A DNA stretch of 64,000 nucleotides from Flavobacterium sp. LC2016-13 (GTDB taxonomy: Bacteria > Bacteroidota > Bacteroidia > Flavobacteriales > Flavobacteriaceae). The stretch spans positions 434,001 through 498,000 of the forward strand of contig NZ_WMDQ01000002.1 in assembly GCF_009707955.1 (NCBI RefSeq), in the 5' to 3' direction. Position 1 is the first letter of the stretch; each line of letters opens with the position of its first letter. The notes beneath the pieces were generated by a model, which was not told the origin of the DNA, searched no databases, and saw only the letters and a list, made by a program, of their open reading frames with translations. A program made the translations under genes and the position numbers. Shown here piece by piece: positions 36,391 to 44,325 of the stretch.

Positions 36391-37389
36391 TTATTTTTTT
36401 AATCCGTCGATAAAAATGTAAAGCGATTTAATTTTGTTGTTTTCTATCGCAAAAACATCCTGACCAGTAATTGTATCGGGTTTGCTTTCTGGGCCAAACT
36501 GCCAGAAAAGGCGTGCAATATTATTGTGTGTTTCAATTGGTTTTGCCAAAGAGAATTTAAATCCCGGATGTTTTTTCTGAAGATCATCAATAAACGGATT
36601 CAAGTCTGCAGTTCCGTTTAAAATAAAAAACGGATCTACAATATTCACATCTTCGGTATAAATCAGTTTGAAGTTTTTGGTTCTTTTCTCTACATTTTTT
36701 TCACCCCAGGTTGCCAAATGTAACTGAAGTAATTTTTCTACTTCAGTTGTAGCCATAACTTTTGTTGCGCTGGTAATCGCAAAAGATTCTCCAGCCAGTT
36801 TTGGTGACCATAATTTAGTCTTCGGATTTTCTTTTTCATACGCTTTTCCGTTAGGGTACGAAACCAGTTCAAACTGCGCTCCCCAAGGCGCTAAAAAATA
36901 AACCCATGATTCGCCTGCAGTTGGTCCCGCAGTACTTATATTAGGATCACTCAAAACGGTTATCCCTTTTGATTTAAGATATTTTACGCTGTTATTAATA
37001 TCATCAGTATAAAAAGCAGTATGATTCCAGCCAAGATCATCTCCATAAGGTACTTCTTTATTTCCTTTTGGTGATTTGTATTCAAATAATTCAATATTAG
37101 CTCCGTCACCAGCTCTTAACGATATGATTTTTTCAACCTGAGCACCAGAGTGAATTTTGTATTTTTCTCTCCAGGCATCATCAAGTTCAAAAGGGCCAAT
37201 TTCTGTTACAGGCGTAAAACCTAAAATATCTTTAAAAAATGGCAAAGCCGTTTTCATGTCAGGAACTGTAATTCCAATGTGTTCAATGCCTTTAACTACA
37301 GGAGTTTGAGCAGATGTATTTTGCGAAAATATTGTTGTTAGCGTTAACATATAGATTGTTTTATAAATTGTTTTCATTTGTTTTATCAT
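36391..37389 (-). CDS. Exported glyoxalase/VOC protein fused to SnoaL-like domain
   Basis: A 332-residue protein with a signal-like N-terminus (MKTIYKTIYMLTLTTIFSQNTSA). The VOC domain is roughly residues 30-195 (IEHIGITVPDMKTALPFFKDILGF, SKGITVLSDPNI, FLAPWGAQFELVSYP). The remaining ~115 residues (VDPFFILNGTADLNPFID, RLFWQFGPES, IKSLYIFIDGLKK) resemble a SnoaL/NTF2-like domain. The stop and the nitroreductase start overlap by four bases, so the two are coupled. Substrate unknown. Confidence 0.8.
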   Translation of the reverse strand: MIKQMKTIYKTIYMLTLTTIFSQNTSAQTPVVKGIEHIGITVPDMKTALPFFKDILGFTPVTEIGPFELDDAWREKYKIHSGAQVEKIISLRAGDGANIELFEYKSPKGNKEVPYGDDLGWNHTAFYTDDINNSVKYLKSKGITVLSDPNISTAGPTAGESWVYFLAPWGAQFELVSYPNGKAYEKENPKTKLWSPKLAGESFAITSATKVMATTEVEKLLQLHLATWGEKNVEKRTKNFKLIYTEDVNIVDPFFILNGTADLNPFIDDLQKKHPGFKFSLAKPIETHNNIARLFWQFGPESKPDTITGQDVFAIENNKIKSLYIFIDGLKK

Positions 37390-38021
37390 TTTATTTCTGT
37401 TAGAAACTCTGAAATTGGTTTTCTAACTTTTTTTACTTTTAAATTATAATCGTTGGTTTCGTCTCTGTAGCCTAAAGCTAAAAGCATGGAACTTCTTAAT
37501 CCTTTTTCCGGTAATCCTAATAACTCATCAAGTTGTGGAGGATTGAAACCTTCCATTGGTGTTGCATCAATTTTTTCGAGTGCGGCTGCAGCTACAGAAA
37601 GCCCAAGTGCAATATGTGCCTGTTTTGCGGCGTGATGGAAATTTTCTTCTTTAGTAAAATTCCCAAAGTAATTGATGGCGAAATTCTTTTGGCGTTCGGT
37701 TACGGTTTCTTCCTGATTTCGCTGTTCGTTAAGATGTTTAAAAACACCATCAATTCTTTCAGGCGTATAATTATCCCAGGCTGCAAATACCAATAAATGG
37801 GATGATTCAATGGCTTGCGGTTGATTCATGGCGATTGGCAGAATTTGTTGTTTAAGCTCCTGATTGCTGATCGCAATGATTTCATAAGGCTGTAAACCAA
37901 TTCCCGAAGGTGCAAGATGAGCGGCTTGAATAATGCGTTCGACAATTTCGTCAGGAACTTTCTGGCCTGTCATTTTCTTGGTTGCATAACGCCAGTTCAG
38001 TGCTTCTATAATAGATTTCAT
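37386..38021 (-). CDS. Nitroreductase family FMN oxidoreductase
   Basis: A 211-residue NfsB-like protein. RYATKKM near the start, PSGIGLQPYEII for FMN binding, HHAAKQAHIALG and DATPMEGFNP match NAD(P)H nitroreductases and quinone reductases. It is the upstream member of a coupled pair with the exported VOC protein. A terminator follows the next gene unit (38044-38076). Confidence 0.87.
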   Translation of the reverse strand: MKSIIEALNWRYATKKMTGQKVPDEIVERIIQAAHLAPSGIGLQPYEIIAISNQELKQQILPIAMNQPQAIESSHLLVFAAWDNYTPERIDGVFKHLNEQRNQEETVTERQKNFAINYFGNFTKEENFHHAAKQAHIALGLSVAAAALEKIDATPMEGFNPPQLDELLGLPEKGLRSSMLLALGYRDETNDYNLKVKKVRKPISEFLTEIK

Positions 38022-38040
38022 AGTAGTTTATTTTGAAGAG

Positions 38041-38078
38041 TTAATAAGGCTTTACGAGTTTTGCAAAGCCTTATTTTA
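38041..38078. terminator. Bidirectional hairpin terminator
   Basis: AATAAGGCTTT pairs with AAAGCCTTATTT with a loop of ~11 bases, located between same-strand genes (SDR upstream, nitroreductase downstream). Confidence 0.75.
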
Positions 38079-38084
38079 GTTGAA

Positions 38085-38942
38085 TTAGTTGCTGTAAGCA
38101 GAAAGCCATTTCGCTTTAATCTCTGCTCTTGCAGTAATAAATTCCTGATCTGTTCCCTGGGCAATGGCATCAAGTGGTAAACGTAACGGACGAGTACCTT
38201 TTTCCATGTTTACAAGAGACAAAATACCGTCGGCAATAGTTTGAGGGTTCATATCGTATTGCGCCATTTTTCCAAATAAAGCACCGCCAAGCGCGTTGAA
38301 TTTAGCCGCAGCTTCTTCTCCGTATTCGGCAATAATATCTGCTTTATCAGCTTGAAGTCCTGATTTTTGACCGTTGTTCATTTCTGTTGGATAAACGCCC
38401 GGCTGAATACTTACGTTTTCAATTCCGAATTCGCTTAATTCATCCTGAATTCCTTCTGTAATACTTTCTACACCAAATTTAGAAGCTAAATAAGGACCCA
38501 TAAAAGATAAAGTATGTCCGCTAGCGCCAGAAGTAAGGTTGATAATTAAACCATTTTTAGCTTTACGCATACTTGGTAAAACGGCTTGATACGTACGAAT
38601 AACTCCGTAAAAGTTAACTTCAAACATGTTTCTGATCTGGTCTAAAGTCCATGATTCCCAAACACCATATCCGGCAACTCCGGCATTGTTTATAAGTACG
38701 TCGATTGTACCATGTTTGGCTAAAGTTTGTTCGAATGCTTTTGTTACAGACTCATCGTTTGTAACATCAATATCAACGACTTCAACATTTGGCAAAGCTG
38801 CCAATTCTTTTGCAACGGCTTCGTTTTTACCGTTTGTTCCGCGCATACCTGCAATAACGGTATGACCAGCATTTGAAAGTGTGATTGCAGTTAATTTACC
38901 AAATCCTGTACTTGTTCCTGTAATAAAGATTGTTTTTGACAT
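38085..38942 (-). CDS. SDR family oxidoreductase, promoter cut off by transposon
   Basis: A 285-residue short-chain dehydrogenase with TGTSTGFG (residues 8-15), IDVTNDES, INNAGVAGYG, the catalytic Ser in TSGASGHT, PYLASKFGVESI with Tyr and Lys, and QPGVYPTEM. Its start codon lies only 15 bases downstream (in its own direction) of the inserted ~10-kb element. The native promoter now sits on the far side of that element, next to the Crp-type gene at 49032. Expression must use a promoter in the transposon end, or be lost. Confidence 0.87.
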   Translation of the reverse strand: MSKTIFITGTSTGFGKLTAITLSNAGHTVIAGMRGTNGKNEAVAKELAALPNVEVVDIDVTNDESVTKAFEQTLAKHGTIDVLINNAGVAGYGVWESWTLDQIRNMFEVNFYGVIRTYQAVLPSMRKAKNGLIINLTSGASGHTLSFMGPYLASKFGVESITEGIQDELSEFGIENVSIQPGVYPTEMNNGQKSGLQADKADIIAEYGEEAAAKFNALGGALFGKMAQYDMNPQTIADGILSLVNMEKGTRPLRLPLDAIAQGTDQEFITARAEIKAKWLSAYSN

Positions 38943-38949
38943 TTTGTAT

Positions 38950-38957
38950 ATATTTTA
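38950..38957. repeat. Target-site duplication, left copy (8 bp)
   Basis: ATATTTTA directly abuts the left terminal repeat and is identical to bases 48909-48916 abutting the right one. The eight-base length is characteristic of IS1595-family insertion. Confidence 0.85.
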
Positions 38958-38981
38958 GATAATAATATACACAGGTTACCA
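38958..38981 (+). repeat. Left terminal inverted repeat
   Basis: 24 bases beginning GATAATAATATACACAGG, the perfect reverse complement of 48885-48908. Inside this point the two ends diverge. Confidence 0.88.
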
Positions 38982-39452
38982 CTTTATTTTTTAATCTGAC
39001 TGAGGAAGTTTTTAATATAAAGATATACCTGTTTAATTATATATAACACTTCCTTATACAAAAATAAAAAAGAGCAAATAGAAATATTTGCTCTTTAAGT
39101 GCTTATAAAAATCACAAAATCACAGGTTTGGACTTAGGTTAATTTTTAAAGTCTTATTTCTGTGTTATTTGCATGGGCATATAAAATTTTGATGATTGAA
39201 TAATTCAATTCGCACATGTAAATAACACATTATCAAATATATAAAAAACAAAAGTAAGTTTATACTTACTTAGTGTTAAAGTTTAGATAATGATTTACCA
39301 TCATCTTCTATTATTTATGACGTGAATTAATTATCCAATTCATTATATCTTATGTATTTATCCGCCACATTAAATAAACCAACAATTTAATACTCATCCA
39401 TTTGATTTATATTTCTTAAATTCACATAAGTGTATAATTTGAAATTTAAGAT
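38982..39452. other. Left subterminal region of transposon, no gene
   Basis: AT-rich with one perfect hairpin at 39069-39096 (listed separately) and a smaller hairpin AGTAAGTTTATACTTACT near 39255. No family-like ORF. Contains one copy (39030-39046) of the 17-base sequence repeated at 41835-41851. Confidence 0.6.
39067..39099. terminator. Perfect hairpin terminator near left end of transposon
   Basis: AAAGAGCAAATA (39069-39080), loop GAAA, TATTTGCTCTTT (39085-39096). Symmetric A and T tails allow function in both directions, insulating the element. Confidence 0.8.
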
Positions 39453-40571
39453 ATGGGAACACGTAAAATTTACGATCGCAATTTCAAAATAAAAGCAGTC
39501 CAATTAGGTACTGAGAGAGGTCTTTTAAAAGTTGCAAAAGAGCTTGACATTTCACACTCACTAATGATAAATTGGCAAAAAGAATATCTTAAATATGGAT
39601 CAGAAAGTTTTTGCGGAATTGGTAACTTTAGAAACTCCGAACAAAAAAGATTACATGAACTAAAAAGAATACTTAAATTAAAGCTTCAATTATCAGAACT
39701 GAACATTGAGATTTTTAAAAGTGGAAGTGAATATATTTCTCAAGGCAAGCCAATGATTTATCATTTTATTGACAGTAATAAAGATAAGTATCCACTTAGA
39801 AAAATGTGTAAATTTTTAGGTACAACTCACAGCTCATATTGCAAATGGAAAAATCAAGTATTTTCACCACGACAACGTCAAACACTTTTATTAGAAGAAG
39901 AAATAAAGTCCATATTTTATGAATTTAAAGAAATCTATGGAGGTCAAAAAATTACTGCAGAATTACAAAGTCGAGGTTTTAAAATAAACACGTCCCAAGT
40001 TTCTGTCTATATGAAAAAACTAGGTCTTACTAGCAAAATTAGAAGAAACAGGAAGCGGACATCTGATGCACGTCATAATCATTATGTTTTTCCAAATCTT
40101 TTAAAGCCAACGTTGAATATTGAAGCACCTTGTCAGGTGTGGCTTTCTGATATAAATCATATTCAAACAGTAACAGGAGCTTTATACCTTACAATTATTA
40201 TGGATTTATTTGACGAAAACATTGTTGGATGGAGTCTAAGTAATGTTTTAACCGTTAAAGGGACTACTGTACCGGCATGGGAATCGGCTGTCATCAATCT
40301 AAAAACTACGAAGAAATTAATATTTCATTCCGATAGAGGCATTCAATATGCCAATAAAATGCTTTCTGAGAAACTAGAGTCTTATAAATATATAAGACGA
40401 AGTATGAATCGAAAAGGAAGTCATTGCAATAATGCTGTTTCAAGCTTTTTTAAATCCATTAAAACTGCTCTAGTAGATTCAAATATGCTTTTAACGGACA
40501 AAGAGATGACAGAGAAAGTATTTGCATATATTGAAAATTGGTATGACAAAAAAGAGGGGATTCTACAATAA
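39453..40571 (+). CDS. IS3-type fused transposase lacking catalytic Glu (copy A)
   Basis: A 372-residue protein uniting what are normally two IS3 frames: an N-terminal HTH (RNFKIKAVQLGTERGLLKVAK, SLMINWQKEYL) and an rve integrase domain. The first Asp is in VWLSDINHIQ and the second in HSDRGIQYAN. Where the family has NAVSESFF with the third acidic residue, this protein reads NAVSSFFKSIKTAL, so the Glu is gone by one-residue deletion. It also ends at WYDKKEGILQ, without the RRHSYLGF tail. Probably inactive or regulatory. Followed 18 bases later by its paralogue. Confidence 0.8.
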   Translation: MGTRKIYDRNFKIKAVQLGTERGLLKVAKELDISHSLMINWQKEYLKYGSESFCGIGNFRNSEQKRLHELKRILKLKLQLSELNIEIFKSGSEYISQGKPMIYHFIDSNKDKYPLRKMCKFLGTTHSSYCKWKNQVFSPRQRQTLLLEEEIKSIFYEFKEIYGGQKITAELQSRGFKINTSQVSVYMKKLGLTSKIRRNRKRTSDARHNHYVFPNLLKPTLNIEAPCQVWLSDINHIQTVTGALYLTIIMDLFDENIVGWSLSNVLTVKGTTVPAWESAVINLKTTKKLIFHSDRGIQYANKMLSEKLESYKYIRRSMNRKGSHCNNAVSSFFKSIKTALVDSNMLLTDKEMTEKVFAYIENWYDKKEGILQ

Positions 40572-40589
40572 GTTATTAAACTTTAGCCT

Positions 40590-41765
40590 ATGAAAACGTA
40601 TGAACGTACTTTCAAAGAGAATGCAGTTAAATTAAGCTACGAACGAGGCAAAGGTCAAATTGTCAATATCGAAAGAGAGCTGGGAATAACTCCAAGTTGT
40701 TTAAACAGATGGCGACAAGACTTTGAAAAATTTGGAACAGGAAGTTTCTGTGGAACTGGTTACCTGAAATTAACTCCTGATCAGGCAATAATTACTACCC
40801 TTGAGAAAAAAATTAAAAATTCGGAACTTACATTGGAAATTTTAAAAAGTGGCAGTAAATATGTAGCTCAAGGAAAAGTAATGACTAAGGAATTCATTGA
40901 GAACAATAAACATAAATTTTCAATTTTAAAAATGTGTGACGCATTACAGGTATCTAGAACCACATATTATTTAAGGAAAAAACAAGAACTTTCAGGCACA
41001 GAAATTCGAATAAATTTATTAAAAGACGAAATTACATCCATATTTTATGAAAATAAGCAGAGATATGGATGTACAAAAATTGCTAAAGAACTTGAAAAGA
41101 AAGGATTTATACTATGTAGTTCACAAGTAAATATTTATATGAATATTTTAGGTCTACGTAGCAGACCTAAAAGAAAATATAAGCCGACGACAGATTCAAA
41201 TCATAATCATTATGTATCTCCAAATGTTTTAAATAGAGAGTTTAAAGTTAGTGAGCCTGCTAAAGTGTGGGTTTCGGACATTACATATATACAAACAATG
41301 AGAGGCTTTGTATATCTTACCATTGTGATGGATTTATTTGACAGGAAAATCATAGGATGGAGTTTAAGTGACACAATGAGCACTAAGCAAACTACTTTGT
41401 CTGCTTGGGAAATGGCAGTTAAAAATAGGAAAATCAGTAAAGATTTAATCTTCCATTCTGATAGAGGTTCTCAATATGCTAATAAAATTTTCACTGATAC
41501 ATTAGACTCTTACAAGTGTGTTAGAAGAAGTATGAGTCGTAGACAAAATAATTATGACAATGCTGTTTCGGAAAGCTTTTTCAATTGTTTTAAAGCTGAA
41601 TTAATTAGAGGAACTAAACTTTTAACGAGAAAGCAAATGAAGTTAGATGTAATTGAATACATCGAAAACTGGTATAATAAAAAAAGAAGGCATTCATATT
41701 TGGGGTTTAAAACAATCGAAGAATTTGAAAATATTAATAAATCCCTTTATGGTGTTGTTGTTTAG
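40590..41765 (+). CDS. IS3-type fused transposase, apparently intact (copy B)
   Basis: A 391-residue paralogue of the preceding protein. It has HTH FKENAVKLSYERGKGQIVN, SCLNRWRQDFEKF, rve Asp residues in WVSDITYIQ and HSDRGSQYAN, the Glu in NAVSESFFNCFKAEL and the C-terminal WYNKKRRHSYLGFKTIEEFE. So the DDE triad and tail are complete. The frame is continuous, with no ribosomal frameshift site between the A and B parts. No terminal repeats for this unit were identified, so the unit may be cargo and not a recent independent insertion. Confidence 0.83.
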   Translation: MKTYERTFKENAVKLSYERGKGQIVNIERELGITPSCLNRWRQDFEKFGTGSFCGTGYLKLTPDQAIITTLEKKIKNSELTLEILKSGSKYVAQGKVMTKEFIENNKHKFSILKMCDALQVSRTTYYLRKKQELSGTEIRINLLKDEITSIFYENKQRYGCTKIAKELEKKGFILCSSQVNIYMNILGLRSRPKRKYKPTTDSNHNHYVSPNVLNREFKVSEPAKVWVSDITYIQTMRGFVYLTIVMDLFDRKIIGWSLSDTMSTKQTTLSAWEMAVKNRKISKDLIFHSDRGSQYANKIFTDTLDSYKCVRRSMSRRQNNYDNAVSESFFNCFKAELIRGTKLLTRKQMKLDVIEYIENWYNKKRRHSYLGFKTIEEFENINKSLYGVVV

Positions 41766-41834
41766 TTTTATCAAATGTAAAATTCATAATAGCATGTATC
41801 ACAGTAATAATATCAGACACACCATTCCAAATAT

Positions 41835-41851
41835 TGTTTAATTATATATAA
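41835..41851 (+). repeat. 17-base direct repeat, right copy
   Basis: TGTTTAATTATATATAA is repeated identically at 39030-39046, flanking the transposase pair ~2.8 kb apart. In this copy it sits just upstream of the 46-aa ORF. AT-rich, so partly chance is possible. Confidence 0.4.
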
Positions 41852-41876
41852 ACTATAATATTAAAACAAACATATC

Positions 41877-42017
41877 ATGAAAACACTTTCAGATCACATT
41901 CAAGAAAGCTTCAGTCCTAAAGAAGAACAAAATACAGTTATAGAGAATCTAAATGACAATCAAGAAGAAGTTGTTAATGAGGATGAATCTGTAGAAAAAG
42001 AAAAACCGTCTGAATAA
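41877..42017 (+). CDS. Small acidic tagged protein (46 aa)
   Basis: ATG at 41877, TAA at 42015-42017. The peptide begins MKTLSDHIQESFSPKEEQ and becomes strongly acidic (NEDESVEKEKPSE at the end). Its first dozen residues resemble those of the minus-strand ORF at 45882-46052 (MKPLAKHMEESL). The stop codon lies inside the loop of a terminator hairpin (42001-42030), as expected for a real small transcript. It precedes the Ntn-hydrolase gene. Function unknown. Confidence 0.55.
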   Translation: MKTLSDHIQESFSPKEEQNTVIENLNDNQEEVVNEDESVEKEKPSE

Positions 42018-42032
42018 GGACGGCTTTTTTAT
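42001..42032 (+). terminator. Terminator overlapping end of 46-aa ORF
   Basis: CCGTC (42006-42010) pairs with GACGG (42019-42023) with A4 before and T6 after. The stop codon is in the loop. Confidence 0.6.
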
Positions 42033-42109
42033 TATTTCACTACGTATAAATACCTGATTTATTGCAAAATAAGCATATTTTGTTTTTTCTATTCGGTTTT
42101 TTGCTATAT

Positions 42110-42117
42110 TAGTTTTG
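42110..42117 (+). promoter_or_regulatory. Candidate -7 element of Ntn-hydrolase gene
   Basis: TAGTTTTG matches TAnnTTTG, 48 bases before the ATG. No clear -33 TTG. Confidence 0.35.
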
Positions 42118-42164
42118 AATTAGTTTAACAATTAATTTCTTAATAGTAAAATTCAATTTTATTT

Positions 42165-43121
42165 ATGACATTTATCGCTTCAGTTATTGCTAAAGACGGA
42201 GTAGCTATTGTAGCAGATTCGTTTGTAACAACTCTAGATCAATCCATTGACAGAGATTCTTTTCTGGATTATCTAAGTAAAACCAAGAATAAAAAATCGA
42301 TACCAATTGAAGATATCGTTGATCTTTTCAACAAAAGGCCTTCCCATACCAGAAATTTTGCCGATAAATTATTTCAATTTGATCAATTTTCAGCCATCTC
42401 AACTGCAGGTTCAGCATATATAAATGGTAAAGAAATTAAAGATATTGTAAAATCAATAGCTATTGATATTCAAGCTGACGAAGGTGTTTATTACGCAAGA
42501 GATATCGAAGATATATTAAAAGACTTATGCTCAAAAGTAAGAGTTGAAGTTTTTGAACATCTAAAAAATAATGATTTCGGTGAGACTGACTTTGTTTTTT
42601 CACATTTTAATAGAGGCAAGAATAAACCACAAGTTTTTGTAATTCGAATGAGAGCTTCTAGCAAAGACAATTATGATGTTGCAGATGATACGATTGTTTC
42701 ATATTCTGAGAAATCTCATTTAAAGATAATAACAGATGGTCAAGATGGTTTTGTCGATCGATTGATTTTTGGCTCTTTATATACAAACATAATCGATGTT
42801 AAAGATTTTTTCATAGAATATATTATAAAGAAATGCAAGCCAAAGTCTACTAAAAAAGCAGAAATAATTTCAGAAATAGAAGATATGTCCTTTTTAGAAA
42901 ATATCATAAAAAATGATGTTTTTTACATAAAATTTAGAGAATTAAGTTTGCAAGAAGCAGTAGATTTGGCATCTTTATTGATTAAAATAATAATGGACAT
43001 TCAAGTTTATACAGAAAAAATTCCTACAGTAGGCGGGCTTATAAGACTTGCTATAATCAATAAAGAAACTGGTTTTCAATGGATTTCAGGAGATAAGATT
43101 GTACCATCCAAAATAATTTAA
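42165..43121 (+). CDS. Proteasome-beta-like Ntn hydrolase (transposon cargo)
   Basis: A 318-residue protein starting MTFIASVIAKDGVAIVADS. After Met removal, Thr becomes residue 1 and Asp falls at residue 17 (VAD), exactly as in proteasome beta subunits. The Lys33 equivalent is likely K68 in FADKLFQFDQFSAISTAGSA, so ~35 residues are inserted before it. A later IITDGQDGF resembles the conserved Gly-Asp/Ser-Gly region. It is therefore a predicted threonine protease of the proteasome/HslV/Anbu superfamily, possibly oligomeric. No ATPase partner is near. Neighbours are small ORFs that could be substrates, an inference. Confidence 0.65.
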   Translation: MTFIASVIAKDGVAIVADSFVTTLDQSIDRDSFLDYLSKTKNKKSIPIEDIVDLFNKRPSHTRNFADKLFQFDQFSAISTAGSAYINGKEIKDIVKSIAIDIQADEGVYYARDIEDILKDLCSKVRVEVFEHLKNNDFGETDFVFSHFNRGKNKPQVFVIRMRASSKDNYDVADDTIVSYSEKSHLKIITDGQDGFVDRLIFGSLYTNIIDVKDFFIEYIIKKCKPKSTKKAEIISEIEDMSFLENIIKNDVFYIKFRELSLQEAVDLASLLIKIIMDIQVYTEKIPTVGGLIRLAIINKETGFQWISGDKIVPSKII

Positions 43122-43129
43122 TACTTTTG
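43099..43129 (+). promoter_or_regulatory. Promoter for 66-aa ORF inside end of Ntn-hydrolase gene
   Basis: TTG (43099-43101) and TACTTTTG (43122-43129) spaced 20 bases apart, ending ~25 bases before the next ATG. Confidence 0.5.
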
Positions 43130-43153
43130 TGTAATTTTTAAATCGAATAAGTT

Positions 43154-43354
43154 ATGAAAGCAGAAAATAAACAAATAGAACCTTCGGCTTGGACTCAACT
43201 TACTGATAAGATAAAAGAAGTCGATAGAATGAAAAAACAAAGCAATATGCTTTTACAACAACAAATTGATTCTATCTTAGGAAACAAAAAACTTAAAATA
43301 AATGTCCCTAAGAATTTTAAGGAAACTGAGTTATTTAAAACTAAACCGTGCTAA
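43154..43354 (+). CDS. Small Lys-rich protein (66 aa), unknown
   Basis: MKAENKQIEPSAWTQLTDK starts a 66-residue basic, mostly helical peptide with a coiled-coil-like middle (IKEVDRMKKQSNMLLQQQIDSI) and the C-terminal NVPKNFKETELFKTKPC. It lies 32 bases downstream of the Ntn-hydrolase gene, with its own promoter-like site and a terminator after it. It could be a substrate adaptor or a regulator of the hydrolase. No family recognised. Confidence 0.6.
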   Translation: MKAENKQIEPSAWTQLTDKIKEVDRMKKQSNMLLQQQIDSILGNKKLKINVPKNFKETELFKTKPC

Positions 43355-43359
43355 TATAT

Positions 43360-43389
43360 TAAGCCAACTCATTTGAGTTGGCTTTTTTA
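43360..43389. terminator. Bidirectional terminator
   Basis: AAGCCAACTC (43361-43370) pairs with GAGTTGGCTT over a 4-base loop (ATTT), between convergent small ORF and secreted-protein gene. Confidence 0.88.
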
Positions 43390-43403
43390 TTAAATATAAA
43401 AAC

Positions 43404-44324
43404 TTAAATCCCTAATAGTCCTTTCGAAGCACCTAAACTATCTGTAAATTGTCTTCGAGTATTTGTCATGGGATCAAATGGCACAAAAGAAGGATTTCCT
43501 GCATATAGTTCTCCTAATTTTGAAATTTGATCGTTAAGCTTTTGTGCTTGTGATGTTGCATTTTTCCAAGCATTTATGTTTCCTGTGGACAATTTACTTT
43601 TCTGAATTCTGTATAATCCTAAATATTTATCAAGAGTTTTAGAATGTGGAATAGTCTGTTGAACTAGTGATTTGAGCTTGATTTGATAATTGTCTAGTGA
43701 AGTTATGTATGACGGATTATTTTTTAGTTCATTATATGTCCAATTATCTAATTTAACCTCACAGGTTTTAGATTTGATGTAATAATAGTTTTCGTAGTAA
43801 GCTTCCTTTGTTTCATACACCTTGTACCCTTGTTTCTCTACAATCTTTATTAGTTCTTGCGTTTGAATGAAAGCCATAATAGATTTTAAATTTTCTTCCT
43901 TCATTACATATAATTTACCAGAAGAATCATTTTTATAAATACTGTAAACGATTTCAGATAAACCACCATCATTATTATATTCATTCGATGTATCAACCAA
44001 CTCATTTTCAATATAATTTCCTCGACGGTCGTCTCTTCTAGCGTAACGATATTGATTAGGTGTCTTCGAATAAGAGCCAATGATTTGATTGTCACTTGGA
44101 ATCTCATTGCTTAGAAATAGTACCGGTCTTTTAGTCTCGATAATAGTGTCATGTAGAAGAGACCATAATTTAAAGTCTTTATCTTTCATGTATTTATATA
44201 CATTTCCTGAAATCGATAGAGAATTGTTTTCTTGGCCTACTGCCCGTGTAGTAAATAAAAATGTTGAAGTGGAAATAATGGCGTACGCGAAATGCATGCA
44301 GTACTTTTGATAGTGCTTTTTCAT
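43404..44324 (-). CDS. Secreted or periplasmic protein of unknown function (transposon cargo)
   Basis: A 306-residue protein with a signal-like N-terminus (MKKHYQKYCMHFAYAIISTSTFLFTTRAVGQE). The mature part is polar and Lys/Tyr/Asn-rich, with KNDSSGKLYVMKEENLKSI and a helical C-terminal ~120 residues (KSLVQQTIPHSKTLDKYLG). No domain recognised. Its start codon abuts the repeat region at 44326-44519, so that region is its 5' leader. Secretion by a mobile-element cargo is unusual; it might act on neighbours or the envelope. Confidence 0.65.
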   Translation of the reverse strand: MKKHYQKYCMHFAYAIISTSTFLFTTRAVGQENNSLSISGNVYKYMKDKDFKLWSLLHDTIIETKRPVLFLSNEIPSDNQIIGSYSKTPNQYRYARRDDRRGNYIENELVDTSNEYNNDGGLSEIVYSIYKNDSSGKLYVMKEENLKSIMAFIQTQELIKIVEKQGYKVYETKEAYYENYYYIKSKTCEVKLDNWTYNELKNNPSYITSLDNYQIKLKSLVQQTIPHSKTLDKYLGLYRIQKSKLSTGNINAWKNATSQAQKLNDQISKLGELYAGNPSFVPFDPMTNTRRQFTDSLGASKGLLGI

Positions 44325-44325
44325 T

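Noticed and set aside
38972..38981. Similarity of the transposon terminal repeat (GGTTACCA) to the HxlR palindrome at 7417-7432
   Set aside because: Only eight bases shared; no functional link is supported, so treated as chance.
39240..41870. Terminal inverted repeats of the IS3-type pair
   Set aside because: Searched both sides by eye; no convincing inverted pair found, so IS borders are not annotated.
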